DNA of 61,265 nt from Brevibacterium gallinarum (GCF_014836885.1 NZ_JACSPY010000015.1:1-61265); one strand, 5' to 3'. Counted from the first letter of the stretch, positions 42,557 to 51,098 are shown. Translations and numbers: made by a program. Notes: generated from the letters alone by a model not told the origin.

Positions 42557-43459
42557 TCAGTCGTCGACGGCGTCGCGGCCGCGGCGGACGATCTTCGGGT
42601 CAGCGGCGTAGACGACCGAGGAGTCCTTGCCGGCGTAGTCGAACTGGTTGAGGTAGAAGCGCATGGCGTTGAGGCGGGCGCGCTTCTTGTCGTTGGATTT
42701 TATGGTGATCCACGGCGCGTGGTCGGTGTCGGTGCGCCGGAAGGTCTCCTCCTTCGCCTTCGTGTAGTCCTCCCAGCGGTCGAGGGACTCCAGGTCCATC
42801 GGTGAGAGCTTCCACTGCCGGACCGGGTCGATCTGGCGGATGGCGAAGCGGGTGCGCTGCTCGGACTGGGTGACGGAGAACCAGAACTTCGTGATGTGGA
42901 TGCCGGAGTCGATGAGCATCTTCTCGAACATCGGCGCCTGCACCATGAACTCCTCGTACTGCTCATCGGTGCAGAAGCCCATGACGCGCTCGACGTTGCC
43001 GCGGTTGTACCACGAGCGGTCGAACATCACGATCTCGCCGTGGGTGGGCAGGTGCTGGACGTAGCGCTGGAAGTACCACTGGCCCTGCTCGCGGTCGGAG
43101 GGCTTGTTCAGTGCGACGACGCGGGCGGCGCGGGGATTCAGGTGCTCGGTGAAGCGCTTGATCGTCCCACCCTTGCCGGCGGCGTCGCGGCCTTCGAAGA
43201 CGATGACATGGCGCAGGTCGTGGTCCTGGCTCCAGTACTGGAACTTCAGCAGTTCGACCTGGAGGCGGTACTTCTCCAGTTCGTACTCCTCGCGGCTCAT
43301 CCGCTCGTCGTACGGATAGCCTTCGCGCCAGGTTTCGACGGCCTTGCCCATCGGGTCGATGAGGTCGGGGTCGGGGTTGTGGCCATCAGCGACGGTGTAG
43401 CCCTCGGTGTTGAGTCGATCGATGTATTCGCGGAGATTCTCGCGCTGTGACAGATGCAC
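42557..43459 (-). CDS. ppk2: Polyphosphate kinase 2
   Basis: The protein is 300 residues from GTG 43459, supported by AGGTGG 4 nt upstream; the longer frame adds a 51-residue Pro/Ala leader without homology. PPK2 hallmarks are Walker A VIFEGRDAAGKGGTIKRFTE near residue 85, RVVALNKPSDREQGQWYFQR near 115, and Walker B/lid EIVMFDRSWYNRGNVERVMG near 145. It transfers phosphate between polyphosphate and nucleotides. The universal stress protein gene lies 119 bp upstream on the same strand, suggesting a stress operon. Confidence 0.93.
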   Translation of the reverse strand: MHLSQRENLREYIDRLNTEGYTVADGHNPDPDLIDPMGKAVETWREGYPYDERMSREEYELEKYRLQVELLKFQYWSQDHDLRHVIVFEGRDAAGKGGTIKRFTEHLNPRAARVVALNKPSDREQGQWYFQRYVQHLPTHGEIVMFDRSWYNRGNVERVMGFCTDEQYEEFMVQAPMFEKMLIDSGIHITKFWFSVTQSEQRTRFAIRQIDPVRQWKLSPMDLESLDRWEDYTKAKEETFRRTDTDHAPWITIKSNDKKRARLNAMRFYLNQFDYAGKDSSVVYAADPKIVRRGRDAVDD

Positions 43460-43578
43460 TGGTCCACCTTCTGTTCGGCAGCTGGTATTCGACTGGTGTT
43501 CCGGTGCCGCCGGTCCCGCTGATGCAGGGCCGGCGGCGGAGCTGTTGCGATGGCGGTGCCGGCCGGCACCGCCGGTGA

Positions 43579-44595
43579 TCAGCGGGAGACCCGCACGACC
43601 ATCGTCGGGCACTTGGCGTAGGGCAGCACCGACTGTGAGGTCGAGCCCAGCAGCAGGCCGGCGAATCCGCCGCGGCCGCGGGAGCCGATGACGAGGACAT
43701 CAGCGGTGTCGGAGGCGCGCACAAGCACCTCGGCTGGCTGCCCGTCGAACAGCGTCCAGCGCACCGTGAGGTCCGGGTGCTTCTCCTTGAGTGCGTCGCG
43801 GGCGTCGATGAGGGCCCCGGAGCTCTCGTCGATGAAGCGGCGCATATCACCGGTGCTCGGCAGCCATTCCGGGCCGACGACGGCGGTGATCGTCACGCCG
43901 ACGACGTGCAGCGGGGTGCCGCGCTGGGCTGCCAGGGAGGCGGCTTCCCACAGGGCCGGTGAGTCCTTGCCGAGGGAGTCGACGCCGACGACGACGGAGT
44001 TGGAGAAGTCCATGCCGGGCACGGTCTCCATCTCCGAGTCGGTGTCGATGACGCCGTGCTCGTAGTGGCGAATCGGCCGTGAGGCGGTCTGCTTGGGTGT
44101 GCGCTCCCCGTCCGGGGTCCAGCCCACGGGGATGACGACGGTCGGGCAGGCGGAGTGGGCTGGCAGCGCCGAGGAGACGGTGCCGAGCAGCCGGCCGGCG
44201 AACCCGCCGCGGCCGCGGGAGCCGACGACGGCCAGCGAGGCGGCCTTCGACTCCTCGACGAGGACACCGGCGGCGTCGCCGATCTCGATGACGGCCTCGA
44301 CGGGGATGTCGGCGGCCTTGACCTCGGCGGCGGCTTCCTTGAGGGTCGCCGTCACCGAGGCGCGGATCGCGGTGTCGTCGATCGGGACATAGGAGACGTC
44401 GATCGTGGCAGCGGTGACGCTGGGGATCGTGTAGGCGCCGACGAGGCGAATCGAGCGGCCCAGTGCCTTCGCTTCGCCGATCGCCCAGCGCAACGCGTTG
44501 CGGCTGGCTTTCGAGCCGTCGATGCCGACGAGAATCGCTTCCGGGTCGGCGACATCGGGAGTGGACGGGTTCTGGGTGTTCGCGTCTTCGGTCAC
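43579..44595 (-). CDS. Universal stress protein with two USP domains
   Basis: The 338-residue protein starts at GTG 44595 with AAGGAG before it. Two tandem USP domains each begin with an ILVGIDGS- or VVVGVDSL-type strand and end in the ATP-binding signature GSRGRGGFAG followed by LLGS or LLGT (near residues 140 and 315). Such proteins bind ATP and help survival under hypoxia or stationary phase in actinobacteria. It is probably co-transcribed with ppk2. Confidence 0.92.
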   Translation of the reverse strand: MTEDANTQNPSTPDVADPEAILVGIDGSKASRNALRWAIGEAKALGRSIRLVGAYTIPSVTAATIDVSYVPIDDTAIRASVTATLKEAAAEVKAADIPVEAVIEIGDAAGVLVEESKAASLAVVGSRGRGGFAGRLLGTVSSALPAHSACPTVVIPVGWTPDGERTPKQTASRPIRHYEHGVIDTDSEMETVPGMDFSNSVVVGVDSLGKDSPALWEAASLAAQRGTPLHVVGVTITAVVGPEWLPSTGDMRRFIDESSGALIDARDALKEKHPDLTVRWTLFDGQPAEVLVRASDTADVLVIGSRGRGGFAGLLLGSTSQSVLPYAKCPTMVVRVSR

Positions 44596-45020
44596 GGTAA
44601 CTCCTTACAGAGGATTGTGATCTCCACACTACCGCCTCAGCCAGGCCGACGACCGCCTGCGGGCACTCTCCGATCAGCCCCTTCTCGGGATATGGTCGAC
44701 ACAGGGTTCGACACTCCCGGAGCGCGGTGCCGCGCTCAGGTTTCACACAGATGCCGCGCTTCGCCAGTGAGCTCGCCGGAATGCGCGAACAATACACCCA
44801 TTGTCGCCGATATGCCGATTGACGCTCCGGCTCTGGGTGCATATGCGTTCAATTGCTCTGTCACGCATGTGATCACACCCATATAAGTTTCAACTTCATC
44901 AGCCCCTCATCCTCAAGGGAGCTTGATAGGATCATGGAGTAAGTGCAGGATCCACTCAGGATCCAGCCTCGGCCGGTTCCCCGGCGGAGGCGCAGATTCC
45001 GCGAATCGAAAGGACCAACA
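44596..45020. other. Divergent intergenic region between usp and glsB-type genes
   Basis: No gene is seen in this 425-bp gap. It must hold two divergent promoters. TTGATAGGAT near 44922-44931 is a possible -10 region for the downstream stress membrane protein. A moderately A/T-rich stretch at 44785-44900 could bind regulators. No clear operator repeat was recognised. Confidence 0.4.
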
Positions 45021-45287
45021 ATGGGCTTCCTCGCATTTCTTCTTCTCGGCCTCATCGCCGGTGCCATCGCCAAGGCGATCCTCCCGGGTCGTCAGGGTGG
45101 CGGCTGGCTCGGCGCGCTCATCTGCGGTGTCATCGGTGCTCTGCTCGGTGGCTGGCTCGGCAGCGTTCTGTTCGGCAAGGGCGTCGACGCGTTCTTCGAC
45201 ATCGGATCCTGGCTGCTGGCCATCGGCGGCTCGCTGATCGTGCTCATCATCTGGGGATTCATCTCCGGACGCACCCGTCGCGACTGA
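45021..45287 (+). CDS. GlsB/YeaQ/YmgE-family stress membrane protein
   Basis: The 88-residue protein starts at ATG 45021, with GAAAGGA upstream. Three hydrophobic segments carry glycine-rich turns: GLIAGAIAKAILPGRQGGGW, ICGVIGALLGGWLGS, then IGGSLIVLIIWGFISGR. This is the transglycosylase-associated/YeaQ family, linked to general stress. The function is not defined. A hairpin terminator follows. Confidence 0.92.
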   Translation: MGFLAFLLLGLIAGAIAKAILPGRQGGGWLGALICGVIGALLGGWLGSVLFGKGVDAFFDIGSWLLAIGGSLIVLIIWGFISGRTRRD

Positions 45288-45315
45288 TCTCAGCACTCTA
45301 GCCTGAGACACAGCG

Positions 45316-45351
45316 GACAGGCGGTCTGCCCTTCGGGGCAGGCCGCCTGTC
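45316..45351 (+). terminator. Hairpin terminator
   Basis: GACAGGCGGTCTGCCC pairs with GGGCAGGCCGCCTGTC around a TTCG tetraloop, with one mismatch. It lies 28 bp after the glsB-type stop. Confidence 0.8.
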
Positions 45352-45491
45352 GGCATTCATGGGCGGCTTCCTGCTTTCGCGCGCGGCCCGCATCAGGCCG
45401 TTGGACGCCGCAGACACACCGAATGTGCGTTGAGTGCAACATCGAGCTCACTCGATAGTGCACTCAACGCGGAAAGCCCGTGTCAGCGTCC

Positions 45492-45995
45492 TCAGGCGGC
45501 AGTGGCGTAGGACAGGAACGGCCGCCACTGTTCGGCGGGGTTATCGAGTTCACGCAACCAGAACCGGCCAATGCGCGGCGGACCGGGAGTGAACGGCAGG
45601 GACCAGCCCATCTCCTCCGGAGTCCGGTCGCCCTTCTCGTTATTGCACGCCCGGCAGCAGGCAACGAGATTCTGCCAGGTGTTGCCGCCGCCTCGAGAGC
45701 GGGGCAGCACATGGTCGACCGTATTGGCGTGACCGCGGCAGTACGCGCACGTCGCGTCGTCGCGGCGGAGCACTCCCCTGCGCGAAAGCGTCACCGAGGC
45801 GCTGCTGGGCGGGCGGACGTAGCGTGTCAGCAGGATGACCGAGGGCTGTTCGAGCGACAGTGTCTCACTGCGCACCTGCACGCATGAGTCTGCGGCAAGC
45901 ACGGTCGCCTTTCCCGCCAGGACGAGGATGATGGCGCGTCTGAACGACACGATCGACATCGGCTCGTAACCGGCATTGAGCACCAGGGTCTTCAC
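45492..45995 (-). CDS. HNH endonuclease
   Basis: The protein is 167 residues from GTG 45995, in frame with a longer unsupported extension. The N-terminus VKTLVLNAGYEPMSIVSFRR is typical of this actinobacterial family. The HNH core has CAYCRGHANTVDHVLPRSRG and GNTWQNLVACCRACNNEKGD near residues 85-125, including two CxxC zinc pairs and the catalytic His of DHVLPRSRGG. Its start overlaps the stop of a short upstream frame (GTGA), suggesting coupled translation. A role in DNA processing is plausible, but no partner is evident. Confidence 0.9.
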   Translation of the reverse strand: MKTLVLNAGYEPMSIVSFRRAIILVLAGKATVLAADSCVQVRSETLSLEQPSVILLTRYVRPPSSASVTLSRRGVLRRDDATCAYCRGHANTVDHVLPRSRGGGNTWQNLVACCRACNNEKGDRTPEEMGWSLPFTPGPPRIGRFWLRELDNPAEQWRPFLSYATAA

Positions 45996-46195
45996 AGGCT
46001 CGCTCCTCTGCTGAGAACACACAAGGCGCTGCACATTCGTGCAACGCCTTGGAACTGGGAGATCTGCCGTGCAGGCACGGCGGGTATCGAGTCGACTATG
46101 GACTCGGCTATGGAATCGACGATGTCGAAGACATCCACGGCGTCGGAGCGCTCGGGAAGCAGGCTCGGCACAGGCGCGGTCTGCGCTGTCGTCAT
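45992..46195 (-). CDS. Possible short leader ORF coupled to the HNH gene
   Basis: A 67-codon frame starts at ATG 46195 with GAAGGGAG about 7 nt upstream. It ends in a TGA that overlaps the HNH GTG start by 4 bp. The peptide contains DVFDIVDSIAESIVDSIPAV, with no family I recognise. Its good ribosome binding site and precise overlap suggest it is translated, possibly only to feed ribosomes to the nuclease gene. TACTCT near 46289 on this strand is a possible -10. Confidence 0.45.
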   Translation of the reverse strand: MTTAQTAPVPSLLPERSDAVDVFDIVDSIAESIVDSIPAVPARQISQFQGVARMCSALCVLSRGASL

Positions 46196-46505
46196 AGCCC
46201 GTCTCCCTTCTGTGCTCACCTGCCGTTCCCGGCAGCGGGCCGCCGCCGAGGTGGTCGTGGTCCATATCACTGCGCACTAGAGTAGCGCAGCACGGACGTT
46301 TTCGCCTCCGACGCGCACACAGTGGGCGCAGGGTTGCCGAATAGACGGCAGCTGTTCACCGGGATTCACCAGCGGTTCGCCGCCCGGGCGGGGATACTGG
46401 CGCGCCGGCCGTGGGGGTGGGAGCCGGTGGAGCGAGAGCCAACAGGGGCGGGAGCCTGAGACCGGCTGGCCGTGAGGCGGTCTGGGCGTGCCGCTACATG
46501 CACAG

Positions 46506-46559
46506 ACACCGCACGCCCGCAGGCTGCCAGGACCATGGCAGCTCGCGGGCGTGCGGTGT
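46506..46559 (-). terminator. Long hairpin terminator after the NlpC/P60 gene
   Basis: ACACCGCACGCCCGC and GCGGGCGTGCGGTGT form a 15-bp perfect outer stem, with an inner GGCTGCC/GGCAGC-type stem. It lies 45 bp after the stop. Confidence 0.8.
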
Positions 46560-46603
46560 GAGAGCCGGCTCGTCAGCGCGTGGCGCTGGGCGCGGCGAAA
46601 GGA

Positions 46604-47398
46604 TCAGAGGACGCGGACGAAGACGGCGCCCTTCTTCATCATCCAGTCAGCGGAGTGGTAACCGGTGGTCTTGCCACTGCTGGGCGCGTCGTACATCATG
46701 CCGTTGCCGGCGTAGATGCCGACGTGGCCGGGAGCCCAGATGAGGTCGCCGGGCTTGGCTTCGGACTTCGACACGACGGTGCCGGCACCCTTCTGCGCAC
46801 CCGAGGTGCGGGGCAGGTTGACGCCGACCTTGCCGTAGATGAACGAGGTGAATCCCGAGCAGTCGAATCCGGCAGTGGTCGTGCCGCCCCACTTGTAGGG
46901 GATGCCGGTGTACTGCTTGGCCAGGCCGATGACCTGCTGGGCCTTCGAGCCGTTGGGCATCTTGACGTCGTCGGAGCTCTTCGAGGAGCGGTCCGAGTTG
47001 CGCGAGGCGGCACCCGAGTCGCGGGTCTGCGTCGGCGTGCTGGTCTGAGTGGGCTCCGGGCTCGGAGCGGCCTTGGCCGATCCGGTCTCGATGTTGGCGG
47101 TCGAGGTCTCCAGCGCGTCGCTGCCATCCTCGGCATCGGGAGCGGTGACGCTGGCCTGGTTGACGAACTCGGGGGCCTGATCGACCTCGGAGTCCTGTGC
47201 GACGACCTTGCCATCGGCTTCAGCTGCCGAGTTGGCGGTCGGGAGTGCGACTGCTGCCATCAGGCCGCCGGCGGCGGCGACGACGGCCGCGCGACGTCCG
47301 ACTGCGCCGGAATTGGCGGCGAGGACGTCGGTGAGTTCAGTGAGTGGGGTCTTGACCGGAGCATCTGCCCGGCGGCGACCACGCGTCTTAACTGCCAC
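46604..47398 (-). CDS. NlpC/P60 cell-wall hydrolase
   Basis: The 264-residue protein starts at GTG 47398 with GGAGGAG upstream. A basic N-terminus and a hydrophobic stretch, AAVVAAAGGLMAAVALPTA, near residues 38-56 act as a signal peptide or anchor. A disordered Ser/Thr/Pro/Asp linker follows. The C-terminal NlpC/P60 peptidase (about residues 150-264) has the catalytic Cys in GGTTTAGFDCSGFTSFIYG, and the His in PGDLIWAPGHVGIYAG. It cleaves peptidoglycan stem peptides outside the membrane. A c-di-AMP riboswitch precedes it, tying wall turnover to that signal. Confidence 0.92.
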   Translation of the reverse strand: MAVKTRGRRRADAPVKTPLTELTDVLAANSGAVGRRAAVVAAAGGLMAAVALPTANSAAEADGKVVAQDSEVDQAPEFVNQASVTAPDAEDGSDALETSTANIETGSAKAAPSPEPTQTSTPTQTRDSGAASRNSDRSSKSSDDVKMPNGSKAQQVIGLAKQYTGIPYKWGGTTTAGFDCSGFTSFIYGKVGVNLPRTSGAQKGAGTVVSKSEAKPGDLIWAPGHVGIYAGNGMMYDAPSSGKTTGYHSADWMMKKGAVFVRVL

Positions 47399-47414
47399 GA
47401 AAGTTCTCCTCCAT

Positions 47415-47540
47415 TACCTACGGGGTGAGCTGTCGGGCTCGAGCTGGAGTTGCCCGGTTCCGGTCTGGAACTTAGCCCCGAGCTTCGCGGCCTGCCGGCC
47501 GCTGAAGCGAAGGTGGTTCCCCCGCTGCCGCAACGGTCCT
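47415..47540 (-). promoter_or_regulatory. ydaO/yuaA-type c-di-AMP riboswitch
   Basis: The minus-strand leader of the NlpC/P60 gene contains, in order, GCGGGGGAACCA, CGGGGCTAAGT, CCGGGCAACTC, and the closing AGCCCGACAGCTCACCCCGT followed by AGG. These match conserved elements of the ydaO class as I recall them from actinobacterial wall-hydrolase leaders (GGGGAACC early, AGCCCGACAGCTAACCxCGTAGG late). It lies between a long leader of about 300 nt and the gene. Exact boundaries are approximate. Confidence 0.75.
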
Positions 47541-47734
47541 TTTGGGTTTGTCTTCTGCGCTGAGTGCGGCACTCGGATCCTCATTGCAGAAGCGGGCTGT
47601 CTCAACCCGCGATAGCAACAGTAACCGATGTTGCGGCCGAATGTCACATTATTGTCACGAGGATGTGAACAGCGCCGTGACCTTGCAGACATCCTCCCAG
47701 GTCAGAGGCCATAAAATTTCTTCAAGAAAATGTT

Positions 47735-47767
47735 ACGGAAGCGCCGCAATCGCTGCGGCGCTTCCGT
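47735..47767 (-). terminator. Rho-independent terminator after the DtxR-family gene
   Basis: ACGGAAGCGCCGCA and TGCGGCGCTTCCGT form a perfect 14-bp stem with a 5-nt loop. On the minus strand it is followed by AACATTTTCTT. It lies 39 bp past the stop. Confidence 0.85.
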
Positions 47768-47805
47768 GATCTCAACCCTTGCGGCGCCCGTCCGGCGGGC
47801 GTCTG

Positions 47806-48492
47806 TCACGCCTGTGTGACGAAGATGTGCGCGGCGGTCTCGATCGGCAGATCGAGGACATCCTCGACATCGGGAGCGCGCAGCGTGAGGTAGTCGCCGG
47901 CCGGCTCGCAGTCGACGGTGACGCCGGGCAGGATGCCGGTCTGCTTGAGCTGGCTCAGCAGCATGTGATCGGTCTGCAGCGGCTCGGCGATCCATGCGAT
48001 CGTCACCGTGCACCGCCGGTCACCGGGACATGCCTCAGACAGGGCGACGATGTCAGCGCTGGGTTTGGGTGCCTCGCCGAGGGATTCGCGACTGGGCACC
48101 GGGTTGCCGTAGGGGCTGGTGGTGTGGTTCTCCAGCAGGCCGACGAGCTTCTCCTCGACCTGGTCGCTCATGACGTGCTCCCAGCGGCAGGCCTCGTCGT
48201 GGACGAGCTCCCAGTCCAGGCCGATGACATCGGCGAGCAGCCTCTCGGCCAGCCGGTGCTTGCGCATCACCGAGGTGGCCAGGTCGCGGCCTTCGGGAGT
48301 GAGGATGAGGTGGCGGTCGGAGCCGACGACGAGCAGGCCGTCGCGCTCCATCCGGGCAACGGTCTGCGAGACTGTGGGACCGGAGTGGTCGAGGCGCTCG
48401 GCGATGCGAGCGCGCAGCGGCACCACGCCCTGTTCCTCAAGTTCGACGATGGCCTTGAGGTACATCTCGGTGGTATCGATGAGATCATTCAC
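47806..48492 (-). CDS. DtxR-family metal-dependent transcriptional regulator
   Basis: The protein is 228 residues from GTG 48492, matching the family length. The N-terminal helix-turn-helix reads LIDTTEMYLKAIVELEEQG, then ARIAERLDHSGPTVSQTVAR and MERDGLL. The metal-binding dimerisation domain contains HRLAERLLADVIGLDWELVH followed by DEACRWEHVMSD near residues 78-110. These hold the Cys, Glu and His ligands of IdeR/DtxR. A C-terminal SH3-like domain follows. It probably senses iron or manganese and represses uptake genes. A longer reading from 48642 is rejected for lack of homology. An inverted repeat about 70 bp upstream may be an operator. Confidence 0.92.
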   Translation of the reverse strand: MNDLIDTTEMYLKAIVELEEQGVVPLRARIAERLDHSGPTVSQTVARMERDGLLVVGSDRHLILTPEGRDLATSVMRKHRLAERLLADVIGLDWELVHDEACRWEHVMSDQVEEKLVGLLENHTTSPYGNPVPSRESLGEAPKPSADIVALSEACPGDRRCTVTIAWIAEPLQTDHMLLSQLKQTGILPGVTVDCEPAGDYLTLRAPDVEDVLDLPIETAAHIFVTQA

Positions 48493-48561
48493 GAGCTTGG
48501 TCCATTTCCTTTCCGGCTGCCACCAGTCTATCCCGGGGCAGACGACCCCAGCGACTTTTAT

Positions 48562-48576
48562 CTGGAACTGTTCCAG
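48562..48576. promoter_or_regulatory. Candidate operator upstream of the DtxR-family gene
   Basis: CTGGAA-CTG-TTCCAG is a 15-bp inverted repeat in an A/T-rich context, 70-84 bp before the DtxR-family start. It does not match the classic DtxR/IdeR box (TTAGGTTAGCCTAA-like), so the binding protein is unknown. Confidence 0.4.
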
Positions 48577-48670
48577 TTTACGCCGTGTGGGGTGAAAAAT
48601 CATCCCGAGCGCATCCGTTGCGGCCCCGGCTCGAGCACGCACGCTGGTGGGCGCGAGCTGGAACTTCAGC

Positions 48671-48698
48671 GGCGCCTCGGGACCGGGCCCGAGGCGCC
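48671..48698 (-). terminator. Hairpin terminator after the aldehyde dehydrogenase
   Basis: GGCGCCTCGGG pairs with CCCGAGGCGCC around a 6-nt loop, 28 bp past the stop. Confidence 0.75.
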
Positions 48699-48725
48699 TG
48701 CTGAGTCACAGCCGTCAGGTCGCGT

Positions 48726-50192
48726 TCAGGGGTTGACGTAGATGGTCTTGTGCAGGGTGAAGAACTCGCGTGCCGCCCGGCCCTGTTCGCGCGGGCCGTA
48801 GCTGGAACCCTTCCGCCCGCCGAAGGACGTGTGGTAGTCGACGCCGGCGGTCGGGGCGTTGACCATCACCATGCCGGCCTGGGAGTGGCGCTTGAAGTGC
48901 TCGGCGTGTGTGAGGGAGCCGGTGAAGATGCCGGAGGACAGGCCGAAGCTCGTGCGGTTGGCCACCGCGAGGCCCTCGTCGTAGTCGGCGACCTTGATGA
49001 CGCTGGCGACGGGTCCGAAGACCTCCTCTTTGTTGATCGTCATGTCCTCGGTCGTCCCAGTCACCAACGCCGGGGCGAGGAAGTAGCCGTCGGTGTCGGC
49101 TTCGACGCGCTTGCCGCCGTAGACGGTGCCGCCCTCCTGTTCGGCCAGGGCGATGTACTCCTCGTCCTGCTTGAGCTGGGTGTCGGAGACGACGGGGCCG
49201 ATGACGGTCGAGTCGGCACGCGCGTCGCCGACGGTGAGGCCGTCCATGCGCTCCTTGAGCTTGGTCACGAACTCATCGTGGACATCCGCGGTGACGATGA
49301 GGCGGCTGGAGGCGGTGCAGCGCTGTCCGGTGGAGAAGAAGGCGCCGTTGATCGCGGCATCGGCAGCGGCGTCGAGGTCGGCGTCGCCGAGGACGATGAG
49401 CGGGTTCTTCCCGCCCATCTCGCACTGCACCTTCGACCCTGCCGCCGAGGCGTTGGCGATGACGCCGGCGCCCACGCCGACGGACCCGGTGAACGTGACC
49501 GCGTCGACGTCGCGGCTGGTCGAGATCGCGTCCCCGACCACCCGGCCGGGGCCCATGACGAGGTTGAGCACGCCGTCGGGCAGGCCGGCCTCACGCAGGA
49601 TGCACACGAGCGCATGCGCGCTGGCCGGGACGATCTCGGCGGGCTTGAAGACGATCGTGTTGCCGTAGGCGAGTGCTGGGGCGATCTTCCAGGCCGGGAT
49701 GGCGATCGGGAAGTTCCATGGGGTGATGATGCCGACGACGCCGACGGGCTCGTGGATCATCTCGACCCGCAGACCGGGGCGGACGGAGTCGACGATCTCA
49801 CCGGTGTTGCGCAGGGTCTCACCGGCGAAGAACTTGAACAGCTGGGAGGCGCGCAGCACCTCGGCGGTGGCCTCCTTGAGCTGCTTGCCCTCTTCGCGGG
49901 CGAGCAGCTCGCCGAGCTGGTCGGCGCGCTCCTTGATGAGCGTGCCGGCGGTGTCGAGGATGTCGAAGCGCTGCTGGATGGGGCTGTGCGCCCAGGTCTC
50001 GGCGGCTTCCTTGGCTGCGGCGATGGCGCGTTCGACGGTGGCGGCATCGGCGCGGGCGAACTGGCCGAGGACATCGGAGGTGTCCGAGGGGTTGACGTTG
50101 CGGCTGCGGTCCTCCGATGGGACCCACTCACCGGCGATGAGGTTGTCGAACAGCTCGTCGGGACCGTAGGCGGCCGGCTGGCTCTGGGTCAT
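48726..50192 (-). CDS. Aldehyde dehydrogenase (2,5-dioxovalerate / ketoglutaric-semialdehyde type)
   Basis: The 488-residue protein starts at ATG 50192 after AGAGGA. Motifs: VVGIITPWNFPIAIPAWKIA near residue 145, the catalytic-Glu string CEMGGKNPLIVLGDADLDAA near 255, and the catalytic-Cys string FFSTGQRCTASSR near 290. PTAGVDYHTSFGGRKGSSYG near the C-terminus resembles alpha-ketoglutaric-semialdehyde dehydrogenases, which oxidise 2,5-dioxopentanoate from sugar-acid breakdown. No sugar-acid genes are nearby, so substrate assignment is tentative. It stands as a single gene with its own terminator. Confidence 0.85.
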   Translation of the reverse strand: MTQSQPAAYGPDELFDNLIAGEWVPSEDRSRNVNPSDTSDVLGQFARADAATVERAIAAAKEAAETWAHSPIQQRFDILDTAGTLIKERADQLGELLAREEGKQLKEATAEVLRASQLFKFFAGETLRNTGEIVDSVRPGLRVEMIHEPVGVVGIITPWNFPIAIPAWKIAPALAYGNTIVFKPAEIVPASAHALVCILREAGLPDGVLNLVMGPGRVVGDAISTSRDVDAVTFTGSVGVGAGVIANASAAGSKVQCEMGGKNPLIVLGDADLDAAADAAINGAFFSTGQRCTASSRLIVTADVHDEFVTKLKERMDGLTVGDARADSTVIGPVVSDTQLKQDEEYIALAEQEGGTVYGGKRVEADTDGYFLAPALVTGTTEDMTINKEEVFGPVASVIKVADYDEGLAVANRTSFGLSSGIFTGSLTHAEHFKRHSQAGMVMVNAPTAGVDYHTSFGGRKGSSYGPREQGRAAREFFTLHKTIYVNP

Positions 50193-50336
50193 GGCAGCAT
50201 CCTCTCTGATTCGCTCACGTGGCCGCGGTCGCTGCGGCCGTCGCGCTCATCCTATCCCCCGCGTGAGCGGCGTCACGCACCGGTTCGCCCAGCGGCCCGG
50301 CGGGCTCTGTCAACCGGCGCCGAGGCGGTGGCCGGC

Positions 50337-51035
50337 TTACGGGTTGAGGCGGGTGATCGACCAGGCGGCTGCGGTGGCGAGGTCGGCGGGCTGGCCGCCG
50401 GTGCTCATGTAGACGAAGCGGTCATGGAAGCGGTTCTGCCGGCCCTGCCAGAACTCGATCTCGAACGCCTTCACCCGATATCCGCCCCAGTTCACCGGAC
50501 GGGCCACCTCGGTGCCGTCGTACTTCGCGGCGGCGTCATCGTAGGCCTGCTGCATCGCCTCGTGGCTGGCGACCGGCGCCGACTGCCGGCTGGCGACCGC
50601 CCCGATCTGCGCCCCGCGCGGGCGCACAGCGAAGTAGGCGTCGGAATCAGCTGCCGGGATCGGCTCGGCGATCCCGCGCACGCGCACCTGCCGCTGGAGC
50701 TCCAGCCACGGGAAGGTGAGCGCGACGATCGGCTGGGCGGCGATCTGGCGTCCCTTGGCCGAGTCGTAGTTGGTGAAGAAGGTGAAACCTGCCGCATCGA
50801 AGCCCTTGAGCAGCACGATGCGGGCGGCCGGGCCGGAGGCATCGGCGGTGGCCAGCAGCATCGCGTTCGGTTCGGTCACGGCGTCTTCGGCCTCGGCGAA
50901 CCACGTGCGGAACTGGGTGTGCGGGTCGGCTGCGACCTCGTCGAGATGGTCGCTGCCGTATTCGACGCGCTGGCGGGCCAGGTCGGCGATCGCCTCGCGC
51001 CCTGCGGCCTGCGTCTCGGGGGTCTCGGAAGTCAT
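50337..51035 (-). CDS. pdxH: Pyridoxamine 5'-phosphate oxidase
   Basis: The 232-residue protein has the FMN-binding and catalytic strings NAMLLATADASGPAARIVLL near residue 57, FFTNYDSAKGRQIAAQP near 85, LQRQVRVRGIAEPI near 112, and the C-terminal RPVNWGGYRVKAFEIEFWQG followed by RQNRFHDR. It makes pyridoxal 5'-phosphate. ATG 51035 lies 6 nt after a TAGGCT hexamer, so the mRNA is probably leaderless. It is divergent from serC, whose product uses the cofactor; the pairing is conserved in actinobacteria. Confidence 0.95.
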   Translation of the reverse strand: MTSETPETQAAGREAIADLARQRVEYGSDHLDEVAADPHTQFRTWFAEAEDAVTEPNAMLLATADASGPAARIVLLKGFDAAGFTFFTNYDSAKGRQIAAQPIVALTFPWLELQRQVRVRGIAEPIPAADSDAYFAVRPRGAQIGAVASRQSAPVASHEAMQQAYDDAAAKYDGTEVARPVNWGGYRVKAFEIEFWQGRQNRFHDRFVYMSTGGQPADLATAAAWSITRLNP

Positions 51036-51041
51036 GGCCCA

Positions 51042-51047
51042 AGCCTA
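51042..51047 (-). promoter_or_regulatory. -10 element of a leaderless pdxH promoter
   Basis: TAGGCT on the minus strand ends 6 nt before the pdxH ATG. Confidence 0.45.
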
Positions 51048-51085
51048 CTCCGCGACCCCGTCCCCGGCTTCTCACGCGCGGGTCG

Positions 51086-51091
51086 TAGAAT
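51086..51091 (+). promoter_or_regulatory. -10 element of a leaderless serC promoter
   Basis: TAGAAT ends 7 nt before GTG 51099. Confidence 0.5.
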
Positions 51092-51098
51092 CGATGGG

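Noticed and set aside
48750..51098. Open + strand frame of about 780 codons upstream of serC
   Set aside because: It is antisense to the aldehyde dehydrogenase and pdxH genes and has the biased Gly/Arg/Asp composition of a high-G+C shadow frame.
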